Origin: a virus
Strand: one strand, 5' to 3'
Length of the DNA stretch: 30,229 nucleotides
IMG/VR virus record: IMGVR_UViG_3300021425_000119
Location: 1-30,229 of that record
In this document: positions 1 through 7,077 of the stretch, in pieces
Numbering within the stretch: position 1 is the first letter of the stretch
Layout of the letters: the number at the start of each line of letters is the position of its first letter
Translations under genes and position numbers: made by a program
The notes under the pieces: model-generated
What the model saw: only the letters and a program-made list of their open reading frames with translations
Told to the model about the DNA's origin: nothing
The model's database searches: none

Positions 1-11
1 GAGTAAGACAA

Positions 12-176
12 ATGAACACCTTAAATCTCATCAAGAAGCAAATCGAGAAGGCATCTGCTCTTCACGATGCGCAAATTGCTAACACTGCATATCGTGGTGT
101 TGAGTATACCTGCAAGCAGGATGGTGATGAAGTACATGGTACTTTTTGCTATCGTGGTCGCTCGTATGTAAAGTGA
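12..176 (+). CDS. Small DUF4278-like protein
   Basis: 54-residue protein, ATG to TGA. The C-terminal half holds two short similar pieces, YRGVEYTCK (residues 28-36) and YRGRSYVK (residues 47-54), joined by an acidic linker. This YRG-x-x-Y pair is the signature of the DUF4278 family, which is common in cyanobacteria and their phages and has no known function. There is no signal peptide or membrane segment. The next small gene starts two bases after the stop, so the two probably share a transcript that ends at the terminator near 275-299. The family match is made from memory of the motif. Confidence 0.7.
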   Translation: MNTLNLIKKQIEKASALHDAQIANTAYRGVEYTCKQDGDEVHGTFCYRGRSYVK

Positions 177-177
177 G

Positions 178-270
178 ATGGAAGCACTACAAATCGCTGG
201 GATCGTATCCCTAAGTTCTGTAGCATTTCTTTCACTGATATATGGAGAGATCAAAGTTCTTTCCAAATAA
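178..270 (+). CDS. Tiny predicted membrane protein
   Basis: 30-residue open frame starting two bases after the preceding stop. Most of it (about residues 5-23, rich in I, V, L, A and S) could form one membrane helix, followed by a short basic end (EIKVLSK). Cyanophages carry many such one-helix peptides, but I do not recognise this one. Support is the tight spacing and the terminator directly downstream. A spurious frame cannot be excluded at this length. Confidence 0.45.
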   Translation: MEALQIAGIVSLSSVAFLSLIYGEIKVLSK

Positions 271-274
271 ACAC

Positions 275-299
275 AGGGGGGTTGATCCCCTCTTTTTTT
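275..299 (+). terminator. Rho-independent terminator after the first two small genes
   Basis: A G-run (276-281) can pair with CCCC (287-290) around a short TTGAT loop, and the stem is followed by TCTTTTTTT (291-299). It lies 5 bases past the stop of the 30-residue gene. Its loop overlaps a possible -35 element for the next gene. Confidence 0.75.
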
Positions 300-309
300 A
301 TGTTATAAT
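282..309 (+). promoter_or_regulatory. Sigma70-type promoter with extended -10
   Basis: TGTTATAAT (301-309) is an exact extended -10 (TG-N-TATAAT). TTGATC (282-287) is a 4/6 match to a -35 at 16-base spacing and lies inside the terminator hairpin. Transcription would begin near 316, before the ATG at 331. An extended -10 needs little -35 contact. Confidence 0.6.
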
Positions 310-330
310 GTGGTGAAACAGCACAGTATT

Positions 331-510
331 ATGGAGAAAGACCGATTAAAACTCATTGTCAGAAATCTTGAATTACTTGTCGATTCATTGAAGGCGGAGG
401 TATATTCTGATCCTGGTGCCTATGTAAATAAGCAAGAAAATTTTGACGACCCCCCACATTATGGGGACTATGATGAAGTATTTAATGATGACGATGGATA
501 CCCGGATTAA
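331..510 (+). CDS. Small acidic protein of unknown function
   Basis: 59 residues. The first half is helical and amphipathic (residues 1-26). The second half is strongly acidic, ending in FNDDDGYPD. An in-frame GTG exists at 310, but the -10 at 304-309 puts the transcript start near 316, so the ATG at 331 is the sensible start. It overlaps the next small gene by 17 bases, suggesting coupled translation. I do not recognise the family. Confidence 0.6.
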   Translation: MEKDRLKLIVRNLELLVDSLKAEVYSDPGAYVNKQENFDDPPHYGDYDEVFNDDDGYPD

Positions 511-673
511 AGTAAAGAAAATTAAAAAACTTTCCAGATTACTTGAGAGGTTAATCGCACAAGATCACCTTTATAGTGAAGAACGTATTGTGGAGATGAA
601 AGAAGCTCTATCTTCTGTAAAGGAACAGATTGCAGAAATGGAAAAACAAAATTACAAAGGATTTGGTAAATGA
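494..673 (+). CDS. Small coiled-coil protein upstream of thyX
   Basis: 59 residues, basic at the start (IKVKKIKKLSR) and then helical with heptad-like hydrophobics to about residue 48. The frame is open from 443, but the region before 494 lies in the acidic gene and reads as methionine-rich out-of-frame sequence, so a start at 485-494 is preferred. The TGA stop overlaps the thyX ATG (ATGA at 670-673), so the two genes are translationally coupled. Function unknown. Confidence 0.6.
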   Translation: MDTRIKVKKIKKLSRLLERLIAQDHLYSEERIVEMKEALSSVKEQIAEMEKQNYKGFGK

Positions 674-1305
674 GTGTAAAACTGGTAAGCGTCACTCCTG
701 ATGCAGAGAAGACAATGGCATATGTTGCCAGAGTGTCGAATCCAAAAAATCAGACTAATGAAAATTATGCAAAACTGCTGGGTTATTGTATTAAGCACAA
801 CCACTGGTCTGTGTTTGAGCAAGCATTTATGACTCTTGAGATTGAGACTACACGAGGTCTGGCAGCTCAGATACTGCGCCATCGTAGTTTCACATATCAA
901 GAGTTCTCACAGAGGTATGCCGATTCTTCACTTCTTGGTGATACGATTCCGATGTTTGACCTTCGTCGTCAGGACACCAAGAATCGTCAAAACTCTATTG
1001 ATGATATTGATCCCTTTGTGAAGCAGGAGTTTGAAATCAAGATTCGTCGTCACTTTGATGAGGCAATGGTCTTATATCAATCTATGCTTGATGCCGGAAT
1101 TGCAAAGGAATGTTCGCGTTTTGTGCTTCCACTGGCAACTCCTACTCGTCTTTATATGTCGGGGTCTGTCCGATCGTGGGCACATTACATCACACTTAGG
1201 TCTGCCAATGGCACCCAAAAAGAACACATGGAGATTGCAGAGGCATGTAAAAAGATTTTTGTGGAACAATTCCCGACTTGTGCAGAAGCACTGGAGTGGG
1301 TCTAA
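670..1305 (+). CDS. thyX: FAD-dependent thymidylate synthase ThyX
   Basis: 211 residues, within the normal length for the family. It methylates dUMP to dTMP using methylenetetrahydrofolate, FAD and NADPH, supplying thymidine for phage DNA synthesis in the cytoplasm. The signature RHR-x7-S is intact as RHRSFTYQEFS (residues 70-80), followed by QRY, which belongs to the FAD/dUMP site. A second conserved stretch, LRSANGTQKEHMEIAE, near residue 180 matches the C-terminal R-x-x-x-A-Q-x-E-x region. ThyX is widespread in marine cyanobacteria and their phages. The start overlaps the upstream stop, and a late-type promoter lies across the stop codon. Confidence 0.95.
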   Translation: MSVKLVSVTPDAEKTMAYVARVSNPKNQTNENYAKLLGYCIKHNHWSVFEQAFMTLEIETTRGLAAQILRHRSFTYQEFSQRYADSSLLGDTIPMFDLRRQDTKNRQNSIDDIDPFVKQEFEIKIRRHFDEAMVLYQSMLDAGIAKECSRFVLPLATPTRLYMSGSVRSWAHYITLRSANGTQKEHMEIAEACKKIFVEQFPTCAEALEWV

Positions 1306-1308
1306 ATA
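1302..1308 (+). promoter_or_regulatory. Candidate late promoter (CTAAATA) across the thyX stop
   Basis: CTAAATA, the late-type -10 seen elsewhere in this window, lies 22 bases before the ATG at 1331 and spans the thyX TAA. It would start a transcript near 1315 covering the small FmdB-like gene and phoH. Confidence 0.4.
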
Positions 1309-1330
1309 TTTTTATCTTGGATTTTTAACA

Positions 1331-1579
1331 ATGTCAACATATCCTGTAGTCAATACAAAGACTGGTGAGCAAAAAGAAGTGGTGATGAGTGTCCACGAAT
1401 GGGATCAATGGAAAGAGGATAATCCAGATTGGACACGAGATTGGTCTGACCCATCAACCTGCCCAATGCCGGGAGAGGTTGGTGACTGGCAGAATAAACT
1501 AATTGCAAAAAATCCTGGTTGGAATGATGTGCTTGGAAAAGCAGCATCAGTTCCTGGTTCAAATATCAAGAAGCTTTAA
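1331..1579 (+). CDS. Small FmdB-like phage protein without zinc cysteines
   Basis: 82 residues. The start MSTYPVVNTKTGEQKEVVMS and the C-terminal GWNDVLGKAASVPGSNI resemble the small phage proteins usually annotated as FmdB-type putative regulators. It has a single cysteine (about residue 48) and none of the CxxC pairs of the FmdB zinc ribbon, so metal binding is unlikely. The frame stays open upstream inside thyX, but the ATG at 1331 follows thyX and a late-type promoter. The phoH ATG follows the stop by one base. Function unknown; homology by motif memory. Confidence 0.65.
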   Translation: MSTYPVVNTKTGEQKEVVMSVHEWDQWKEDNPDWTRDWSDPSTCPMPGEVGDWQNKLIAKNPGWNDVLGKAASVPGSNIKKL

Positions 1580-1580
1580 T

Positions 1581-2342
1581 ATGGCAAGACGGAAAAGAGC
1601 ATCTGCAACAGAGCAACCTATTGGAGTTGGACTGACCACGAAGCAGATGAAAAGAAAGAAACCACTGAGTTCTAGTTACTTGGTGGATATCGATCCACTT
1701 ACGGACAATCAAAAACAATTGTTTGATTCGTATAAGGAAGGCAAGCACTTAATTGCATATGGTTGTGCAGGAACTGGTAAAACTTTTATTACCCTGTTCA
1801 ATGCACTACGAGATGTGTTAAATGAAAACACTCCTTATGAGAGAATCTATCTTGTTCGTTCTCTTGTAGCAACCAGAGAAATTGGTTTTCTTCCTGGTTC
1901 TCATGAGGATAAGGCAGACATCTATCAGATTCCATATAAAAATATGGTGAAGTATATGTTCCAGATGCCTAGTGATGCAGACTTTGAGATGCTCTATGGT
2001 AATCTCAAGGCACAGGAAACAATTAAGTTCTGGTCCACTTCTTTTCTTCGTGGAACTACACTTGATAATGCGATTGTAATTGTTGATGAATTCCAGAATC
2101 TCAACTTCCACGAACTTGATAGTATTATCACTCGTGTTGGTGAAAATACACGTATTTGCTTCTGTGGCGATGCACGTCAGTCTGATCTGAACAAGGCAAA
2201 TGAAAGAAATGGTATCGTAGACTTTATGAACGTCTTGCGTAAAATGCCATCTTTTGATATAATCGAATTTGGGATTGATGATATTGTTCGTTCCGGTCTT
2301 GTCAAAGAATATCTCACTGCAAAAATGGAATCAGGTTTTTAA
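1581..2342 (+). CDS. phoH: PhoH-like P-loop ATPase
   Basis: 253 residues. Walker A is GCAGTGKT (residues 61-68) and Walker B is AIVIVDE (164-170), followed by the PhoH-typical FQNL and a GDARQSDL motif near residue 197. The first 35 residues are basic. PhoH is a cytoplasmic ATPase related to helicase cores, common in marine phages; its link to phosphate stress comes from the bacterial gene and is unproven in phages. The frame is open from 1503, but the ATG at 1581 comes one base after the previous stop and gives the usual length. The TAATG at the end joins it to the exonuclease gene. Confidence 0.9.
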   Translation: MARRKRASATEQPIGVGLTTKQMKRKKPLSSSYLVDIDPLTDNQKQLFDSYKEGKHLIAYGCAGTGKTFITLFNALRDVLNENTPYERIYLVRSLVATREIGFLPGSHEDKADIYQIPYKNMVKYMFQMPSDADFEMLYGNLKAQETIKFWSTSFLRGTTLDNAIVIVDEFQNLNFHELDSIITRVGENTRICFCGDARQSDLNKANERNGIVDFMNVLRKMPSFDIIEFGIDDIVRSGLVKEYLTAKMESGF

Positions 2343-3022
2343 TGTTTAATCATATTGATATTAGTCTCCCTCAACTTGAGAGGGAGACTATTGATGGGGT
2401 GAGATATTACTCTGTCCCCGACGAAAATGAACTCCTTCGACTGGTCTCCATCACTTCTGTGACCAGTCATTTTAATAAAGAAATCTTTGTTAATTGGAGA
2501 AAAAAGGTTGGCAATGAAGAGGCAGATCGTATCACAAAGGCTGCCACAAGTCGTGGTACGGATATGCATACTCTCACTGAGCATTTTTTAAAGAATGAAG
2601 AACTTCCAAAGGTTCAACCAATTTCCGATTTTCTCTTCAAGATTTCTAAAAATAAACTCAAGAATATAAATAATATTCATGCCCTAGAAGGTTCCCTATA
2701 TAGTAAGCAGTTAGGTATTGCTGGAACCGTCGATTGTATTGCAGAATACGAGGGTGAGTTAGCAATAATTGACTTTAAAACTTCAAAGAAACCAAAACCA
2801 CGAGAGTGGATCGAACACTATTTTGTACAGTGCATGGCATATGGTTGTATGCTGTACGAACTGACTGGTATTTCAGTCAAAAAACTTGTAATCATTATGG
2901 CTTGTGAAAATGGAGAATGCGTCGTCTATGAAGAACGAGACAAATCAAAGTACATCAAACTTCTTACCGAATATATTAGAAAGTTTGTTAGAGATAAACT
3001 GGAACTCTATGGAACCGAATAA
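2342..3022 (+). CDS. PD-(D/E)XK exonuclease, RecB/Cas4-type
   Basis: 226 residues. The nuclease core is visible in order: a histidine in GTDMHTLTEHF (H76), E116 in ALEGSLYS, D131 in GTVDCIAE, D144 and K146 in IIDFKTSK, and Q163/Y167 in VQCMAYGCM. This is the RecB-family arrangement of two-metal nucleases. In T4-like cyanophages a protein of this kind sits beside phoH and is annotated as an exonuclease; a role in DNA processing or host DNA degradation is likely. The ATG overlaps the last base of phoH. The downstream gp33 gene starts inside its 3' end (3009), pointing to coupled translation. Confidence 0.85.
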   Translation: MFNHIDISLPQLERETIDGVRYYSVPDENELLRLVSITSVTSHFNKEIFVNWRKKVGNEEADRITKAATSRGTDMHTLTEHFLKNEELPKVQPISDFLFKISKNKLKNINNIHALEGSLYSKQLGIAGTVDCIAEYEGELAIIDFKTSKKPKPREWIEHYFVQCMAYGCMLYELTGISVKKLVIIMACENGECVVYEERDKSKYIKLLTEYIRKFVRDKLELYGTE

Positions 3023-3269
3023 AGAACTAGAACAAGCAATTCAAAGTAAATTTCTAACACCTTCTAAGTTTGCGATTGAAATTGAGAAAATTGTTGCCGA
3101 AGAAAAAATCAATTACATTGATGCAATCGTACACTATTGCGAACTCAATGAACTTGAGGTGGAATCGGTAACGAAACTTGTATCCAAACCACTGAAAGAA
3201 AAACTGAAGTGGGATGCTACGAGACTTAACTTTATGAAACGAACTTCGAGAGCAAAACTACCACTATGA
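3009..3269 (+). CDS. 33: Late transcription coactivator gp33
   Basis: 86 residues, against 112 in T4. In T4, gp33 binds the beta-flap of host RNA polymerase and, with gp55, tethers it to the gp45 sliding clamp to activate late promoters. The block FAIEIEKIVAEEKINYIDAI (residues 16-35) aligns with T4 gp33's IIEKMVEEFGMSYLEA, and the KPLKEKLKWDATRLNFM part aligns with the following helices. The C-terminus ends RAKLPL, a hydrophobic tail where T4 gp33 has its clamp-binding LDFLL. The ATG at 3009, inside the exonuclease gene, was chosen over 2904, which would give out-of-frame sequence from that gene. It ends in an ATGA overlap. The late promoters marked here would depend on it. Confidence 0.8.
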   Translation: MEPNKELEQAIQSKFLTPSKFAIEIEKIVAEEKINYIDAIVHYCELNELEVESVTKLVSKPLKEKLKWDATRLNFMKRTSRAKLPL

Positions 3270-3466
3270 TTTCTCGTGATGAACTCATGCACCATCGACT
3301 ACAAGCATGGTTGCGTGAGAACAAATGTGATGATATTGAGTATCTTGGTGAATATGAAGATACTCTAGGAATTATGAAATATTGGTATCGTATTGCCGAC
3401 CATGAAGTCACAGTTGATTGTATTGAAGATCTTGAGTTAGTCGATGCTGAAAGTGAGTCCCTTTGA
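3266..3466 (+). CDS. Small protein of unknown function between gp33 and gp59
   Basis: 66 residues, mixed alpha/beta in appearance, with an acidic C-terminus (ECL-free, EDLELVDAESESL). The ATG overlaps the gp33 stop (ATGA), and its 3' end overlaps the gp59 start by 23 bases, so it sits in a tightly coupled late-transcription/replication operon. No catalytic motif, membrane segment or signal is visible. I do not recognise the family. Confidence 0.65.
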   Translation: MISRDELMHHRLQAWLRENKCDDIEYLGEYEDTLGIMKYWYRIADHEVTVDCIEDLELVDAESESL

Positions 3467-4043
3467 AACCTACCAACATTATCTTTCATTAAAGAATCAT
3501 TTTACTAATCCAAAATATGATTTCTTTAAGTATGGTGCGAAGACCCGTGCCAGTATGTCGTCATTTAATAAACGACGCGATAAATACTGGTTCGAAAAAA
3601 CTTCACGTAAATACTCTGATGAAGAAATCATAGATTTTCTTGTATCTAATTTTACTGCCGCCGATAACCCACAAAACCTATGGATCGGAGAAATTATCAA
3701 TTCTGGAGAAAGAACTTACTCCGATTGGAAAAAGAGGAAACAGAGTTCGACTTACTTGTTCAAAGAACAAAGCAACGAATTACTCTCGAACAACGAATTA
3801 GAGAGTCTATTCGATTGTTCGAAAGGACACCCAATCCTATTAAAAAAATTCCTTGGTGGAAACGTAAGTCTTGAGACGATGGTCATCTATGATAGGATCT
3901 TTTCGTTTAGGAAAAGGTTTGATAAGAAACTGACTGATCCTGTGTGGGAAACCGTCAGTTTGAAAATTCAAAAGTATAATCCTTTCCTAAATATTGACGT
4001 ATTCAAATTTAAAAAGATTTTACGGGAAATATTAGATGAGTGA
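3444..4043 (+). CDS. 59: DNA helicase loader gp59
   Basis: 199 residues against 217 in T4. T4 gp59 loads the gp41 replicative helicase onto forked or gp32-coated DNA. The N-terminal part YQHYLSLKNHFTNPKYD aligns with T4 YKLYLMIKQHMNGKYD, FNKRRDKYWFEKTSRKYS with YQKRRDKYFFQKLSEKYK, and NLWIGEI with DAWIGDI. The start is uncertain: ATG 3444 gives MLKVSPFE, GTG 3453 would give a protein three residues shorter; neither has a strong ribosome binding site. gp32, its partner, is encoded two genes downstream. The end overlaps the next gene by 8 bases. Confidence 0.9.
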   Translation: MLKVSPFETYQHYLSLKNHFTNPKYDFFKYGAKTRASMSSFNKRRDKYWFEKTSRKYSDEEIIDFLVSNFTAADNPQNLWIGEIINSGERTYSDWKKRKQSSTYLFKEQSNELLSNNELESLFDCSKGHPILLKKFLGGNVSLETMVIYDRIFSFRKRFDKKLTDPVWETVSLKIQKYNPFLNIDVFKFKKILREILDE

Positions 4044-4368
4044 GTTTTTCGAATCCGAAATCATTCAAGAAGAATTGAATGAGATTAATAGAATGCAAGA
4101 AAAAATCTATGGAAGTCTTTTGACTTTCGGTTCAATGTCCCGTGAAGAAAAAATTGAACACGTTGATTTGCTGACAGTCTTGCTGGAAAAGCAGCGAGTG
4201 ATGTATACTAGACTCTCTCTTTCAGATGACCCACAAGCGGTCGAAATGAAAGAGAACCTTCGCAAATCAGTCGCAATGATGGGTTTCCCACCAGAGACTG
4301 ATATGCAATTCTTATTCAATAGTATGAGTGCTACAATCAAATCTCTCAAGGATTATATTGACACTTGA
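4036..4368 (+). CDS. DUF1825 protein (cyanobacterial family)
   Basis: 110 residues. It opens with FFESEIIQEELNEI and continues with long helices, including LLEKQRVMYTRLSLSDDPQA and METDMQFLF-like sequence near the end. This matches my recall of DUF1825, a small helical family nearly restricted to cyanobacteria and their phages, of unknown function. Placement between gp59 and gp32 suggests expression with the replication genes and perhaps an accessory role there, which is inference. The ATG overlaps the gp59 stop region. The gp32 promoter -35 lies in its last codons. Confidence 0.75.
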   Translation: MSEFFESEIIQEELNEINRMQEKIYGSLLTFGSMSREEKIEHVDLLTVLLEKQRVMYTRLSLSDDPQAVEMKENLRKSVAMMGFPPETDMQFLFNSMSATIKSLKDYIDT

Positions 4369-4386
4369 GACGACCACTGTTATACT
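4358..4386 (+). promoter_or_regulatory. Sigma70-type promoter of gene 32
   Basis: TTGACA (4358-4363) and TATACT (4381-4386) are separated by 17 bases: consensus -35 and a 5/6 -10. The start site would be near 4393, giving a leader of about 39 bases. This lets gp32 be made early and strongly by host-type holoenzyme. Confidence 0.8.
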
Positions 4387-4431
4387 ATCCAAGTAAATCC
4401 AACGAATCCAAACTAATCTAAGGTAATCCAA
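4386..4431 (+). promoter_or_regulatory. Repetitive gp32 mRNA leader, possible gp32 operator
   Basis: Five near-copies of AATCCAA begin at 4386 (TATCCAA), 4396, 4405, 4415 (AATCTAA) and 4425, a period of 9-10 bases. Four are in the predicted transcript. A Shine-Dalgarno-like AAGG (4420-4423) lies between copies four and five, 8 bases before the ATG. T4 gp32 represses its own translation by cooperative binding to an unstructured leader; this leader has no hairpin that I can see and would suit the same mechanism. Confidence 0.5.
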
Positions 4432-5385
4432 ATGAGCTTCGCAGACCTTAAAAAGCAATCCAAACTTGGCTCCCTGACCCAAAAACTGGTCAAGGAAGTC
4501 GAAAAAATGAATAATGCAGGTAGTTCAGGCGATGATCGTCTGTGGAAACTGGAAGTAGACAAAGGTGGTAACGGTTATGCCGTTATTCGTTTCTTGCCTG
4601 CTCCTGAAGGTGAAGACCTTCCTTTTGTCAAACTGTATTCCCATGCCTTCCAGGGTCCTGGTGGATGGTACATTGAGAACTCTCTGACCACTCTGGGTCA
4701 GAAGGATCCTGTGTCTGAATACAACACGATGCTGTGGAACAACGGCACCGATGCTGGTAAGGATGCCGCACGTAAGCAGAAACGCAAACTGACTTACATT
4801 ACTAACATCTATGTGGTCAAAGACCCTGCCAATCCTCAGAATGAAGGTAAGGTCATGTTGTACAAGTTCGGTAAGAAGATCTTTGACAAGATCACTGCCG
4901 CAATGCAACCCGAGTTTGAAGACGAGGAAGCAATCGATCCGTTCGACTTCTGGCAAGGTGCTAACTTCAAACTGAAGGCAAAGAACGTTGCCGGTTATCG
5001 TAACTATGACTCTTCTGAGTTCGCACGTCAGGATGCACTGCTTGACGATGATGATGCTATGGAAGCAATCTGGAAGAAGGAATACTCTCTGGAAGAGTTT
5101 GTTGCTGCCGACCAGTTCAAGTCCTATGATGATCTGAAGAAGCGTCTTGATTATGTTCTTGGTATCAAGGGCACTCCTAAGTTCCAGGATCAAGAAACTG
5201 TTGAAGAGGAAGAAGAGTTCCGTCAACAGAATCGTGGCGAGAGCAATCCTATGCCTCAGTCCATGAAGGAAGAACTGAACTCCCTGTCTAGCAGCAGTGG
5301 TGGATTCAATGATCCCGATATCACTCCATCTTCTAATGATGACGATGATACCCTCTCATACTTCGCAGCACTCGCAGCAGACTAA
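4432..5385 (+). CDS. 32: Single-stranded DNA-binding protein gp32
   Basis: 317 residues (T4: 301). gp32 coats ssDNA at phage forks and in recombination and recruits gp59 and the polymerase. Core matches to T4 are LWKLEVDKGGNGYAVIRFLP (residues 37-56), GGWYIENSLTTLG, NIYVVKDPANPQNEGKV and YKFGKKIFDKI. An acidic, serine-rich C-terminal tail (about residues 260-317) corresponds to T4's protein-interaction tail. The protein has no cysteine, so the T4 zinc site (His-Cys3) is absent; the corresponding stretch carries TLGQKDPVSEYNT. It has its own promoter and a repetitive leader and is followed by two hairpins. Confidence 0.95.
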   Translation: MSFADLKKQSKLGSLTQKLVKEVEKMNNAGSSGDDRLWKLEVDKGGNGYAVIRFLPAPEGEDLPFVKLYSHAFQGPGGWYIENSLTTLGQKDPVSEYNTMLWNNGTDAGKDAARKQKRKLTYITNIYVVKDPANPQNEGKVMLYKFGKKIFDKITAAMQPEFEDEEAIDPFDFWQGANFKLKAKNVAGYRNYDSSEFARQDALLDDDDAMEAIWKKEYSLEEFVAADQFKSYDDLKKRLDYVLGIKGTPKFQDQETVEEEEEFRQQNRGESNPMPQSMKEELNSLSSSSGGFNDPDITPSSNDDDDTLSYFAALAAD

Positions 5386-5401
5386 ATGAGATGGACCTAC
5401 G

Positions 5402-5422
5402 AGAGGGTCTGCCTGACCCTCT
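5402..5422 (+). other. Perfect 8-bp hairpin after gene 32
   Basis: AGAGGGTC (5402-5409) pairs with GACCCTCT (5415-5422) around a 5-base loop, 17 bases past the gp32 stop. Only a weak T-rich run follows (TGGTTATT), so it may protect the mRNA 3' end rather than terminate. Confidence 0.55.
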
Positions 5423-5458
5423 TGGTTATTGCTACTTACTATGGTTTAATATTCAAAT

Positions 5459-5483
5459 AAGAGACTTCGGTCTCTTTTTTTTT
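5459..5483 (+). terminator. Terminator between convergent genes 32 and 53
   Basis: AAGAGAC (5459-5465), loop TTCG, GTCTCTT (5470-5476), then T to 5483. A UUCG tetraloop stem plus an oligo-T run is a classic Rho-independent terminator for gp32. On the minus strand the same stem follows the gp53 stop closely but has only TTATTT behind it, so termination there would be weaker. Confidence 0.85.
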
Positions 5484-6132
5484 ATGGATTTGTGACCCTT
5501 GTATTTTCTGTTCTGATTACAGTATCACTAACGTACTCTGAAGAACGTCCATAAATCATAATTTCTCTCATATCATTAAGGAACTGTTGTAGATATGAAG
5601 GTTTTAGTAAGTAAATAGAAGATTTTTCATTATTTTTTCTAACCTCATATTCATAGTTACTTACACTATCTACAGGATTCAGATTTCCTAATGGGTTACT
5701 TGGATTTGGAATAGAGAAGTTTGAATCAACAACTTTACCTGCTGGAAGAATTAATCTCCCTTGAGCATCTTTTACTTCTTTTGTTTCATAATGATGTATT
5801 GAGTTTATTCCAGTTACACCATACTTATTTTCCGAATACTTATAAAGATCACGGTTTGATAATGGCCATTGATCTCTGACTCTTGTGATATTTGCAGTCA
5901 TCAGAACAACCCAATCGAGTTCTGAATCACCATAAAATTCTTCTGCAACTGTATCAGGTCTTGCACCATCTACAATTTCATATTTCTCAAAGACAGTGAA
6001 TACATTTTGCAAGTCATCACGCAACTTATTTCTTCTGAATAAGTTTTTAACCCTCAGATAGTTCTGTGATGAATTACTATCCGAAAGAAAGGATTGATAA
6101 TCAACTTCTGGTAGTTCTCTGAAGTATCCCAT
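5482..6132 (-). CDS. 53: Baseplate wedge subunit gp53
   Basis: 216 residues (T4: 196). gp53 joins neighbouring wedges to the hub in T4-like baseplates. The hallmark DGARPDTVAEEFYGDSELDW (about residues 57-76) followed by VVLMTANI matches T4 gp53's PRPEELANAIYGNPQLYWVLLMCN, and LLKPSYLQQFLNDMREIM near residue 180 matches the INSFMNDLIRIM helix. It follows gp48 by one base and its stop abuts the shared terminator, so it is the last gene of a gp4-unknown-gp48-gp53 operon. Confidence 0.88.
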   Translation of the reverse strand: MGYFRELPEVDYQSFLSDSNSSQNYLRVKNLFRRNKLRDDLQNVFTVFEKYEIVDGARPDTVAEEFYGDSELDWVVLMTANITRVRDQWPLSNRDLYKYSENKYGVTGINSIHHYETKEVKDAQGRLILPAGKVVDSNFSIPNPSNPLGNLNPVDSVSNYEYEVRKNNEKSSIYLLKPSYLQQFLNDMREIMIYGRSSEYVSDTVIRTENTRVTNP

Positions 6133-6133
6133 T

Positions 6134-7063
6134 TTAGTATCCTACTCCTGATCCTGAGACCTCTGTATAGTCAACATCATAAACCGGTTCAATCTCTTTG
6201 AAACTTAAGTCCATAACCATAGAAACTGGTGTTCCGTCTGGATAAGTTGCATATGTTCCATCAGCAGTATAGTTAACACTGACATTTTCAAGGAAACACT
6301 GCTTAAACTTATTTAAGAACTTATGTTCTCCCTGACCCTGACGATATCTTAACTCAAAGACATTTGGTGTGCGAAGAAATGTATTTTGAGCACCTGCTTC
6401 ATTAATTGCCGCATTACTACTACCAACTTTTGGTGCCATACTTTGCTTGAAACATCTTATAATATTTTTTATTTCATCTGCCTCCGTCTGACTTCTTGGA
6501 GTCATTTTAAATGAGAATCTAAAAGATCTCAAAGTTGGTCCATTAAATAAGAGTTCCATATTTGGATTTAAGATCTCACCTGTTGTTCTTGCAAGAAGTT
6601 GATTTGGTGTGATATTAGCACCCAACATTCCTGCTGCAGATGCTGCCAGTTGTCTGGTAAAGAAACCTTGAAAACCTCCTAGACCTCCACTTTTGTTAGT
6701 TATACTTTGTATAGTTTGTCCGAGTTCGTTCATTACCGCCGTCGCACCAGCATCTGGACCTTTACTGAAAGCTCCACCTGCTTCCATTACCGACTTAATA
6801 CCACCGATGGCAGCACCGGCAATACTATTCAGTTCCGAAGAACCATATCTGGCAGCATTGGTATCAGAAATATTAGAGGGAATTGGGAGTAATATTGTTT
6901 TAGAGTTTTTCTTTCCCTGATTTCTTCTGTCTCCTACTTCGCTTGTAATAACATTAGTCTTACCTTTTCCAATCGGCACATAGTTGACAACATCTATCTG
7001 CAGATAATCCGTGGACTCTGCTATCAATGTATAAGGATATCGATAAACTTTTTTCTCTGCCAT
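6134..7063 (-). CDS. 48: Baseplate tail tube cap gp48
   Basis: 309 residues (T4 gp48: 364). gp48 sits on the central hub and, with gp54, starts the tail tube. Recognisable parts are NPNMELLFNGPTLRSFRFSF (about residues 170-189) followed by KMTPRSQTEADEIKNIIRCF, and a C-terminal strand set VSMVMDLSFKEIEPV that resembles tube-type beta structure (T4: FTLEITMREI). The middle, about residues 75-160, is glycine/alanine-rich and low in complexity. It could be another member of the gp48/gp54 group, but length, motif and the gp53 neighbour favour gp48. A CTAAATA element lies 16 bases upstream. Confidence 0.78.
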   Translation of the reverse strand: MAEKKVYRYPYTLIAESTDYLQIDVVNYVPIGKGKTNVITSEVGDRRNQGKKNSKTILLPIPSNISDTNAARYGSSELNSIAGAAIGGIKSVMEAGGAFSKGPDAGATAVMNELGQTIQSITNKSGGLGGFQGFFTRQLAASAAGMLGANITPNQLLARTTGEILNPNMELLFNGPTLRSFRFSFKMTPRSQTEADEIKNIIRCFKQSMAPKVGSSNAAINEAGAQNTFLRTPNVFELRYRQGQGEHKFLNKFKQCFLENVSVNYTADGTYATYPDGTPVSMVMDLSFKEIEPVYDVDYTEVSGSGVGY

Positions 7064-7077
7064 TTATCTTTTTCTAA

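Noticed and set aside
3987-3993. CTAAATA inside gp59 as a late promoter for the DUF1825 gene
   Set aside because: It lies within coding sequence 43 bases before the start of a replication-type gene; a chance match is likely in AT-rich DNA.
4525-5226. 233-residue minus-strand frame opposite gp32
   Set aside because: gp32 is certain on the plus strand; the antisense frame has no recognisable domain and no ribosome site.
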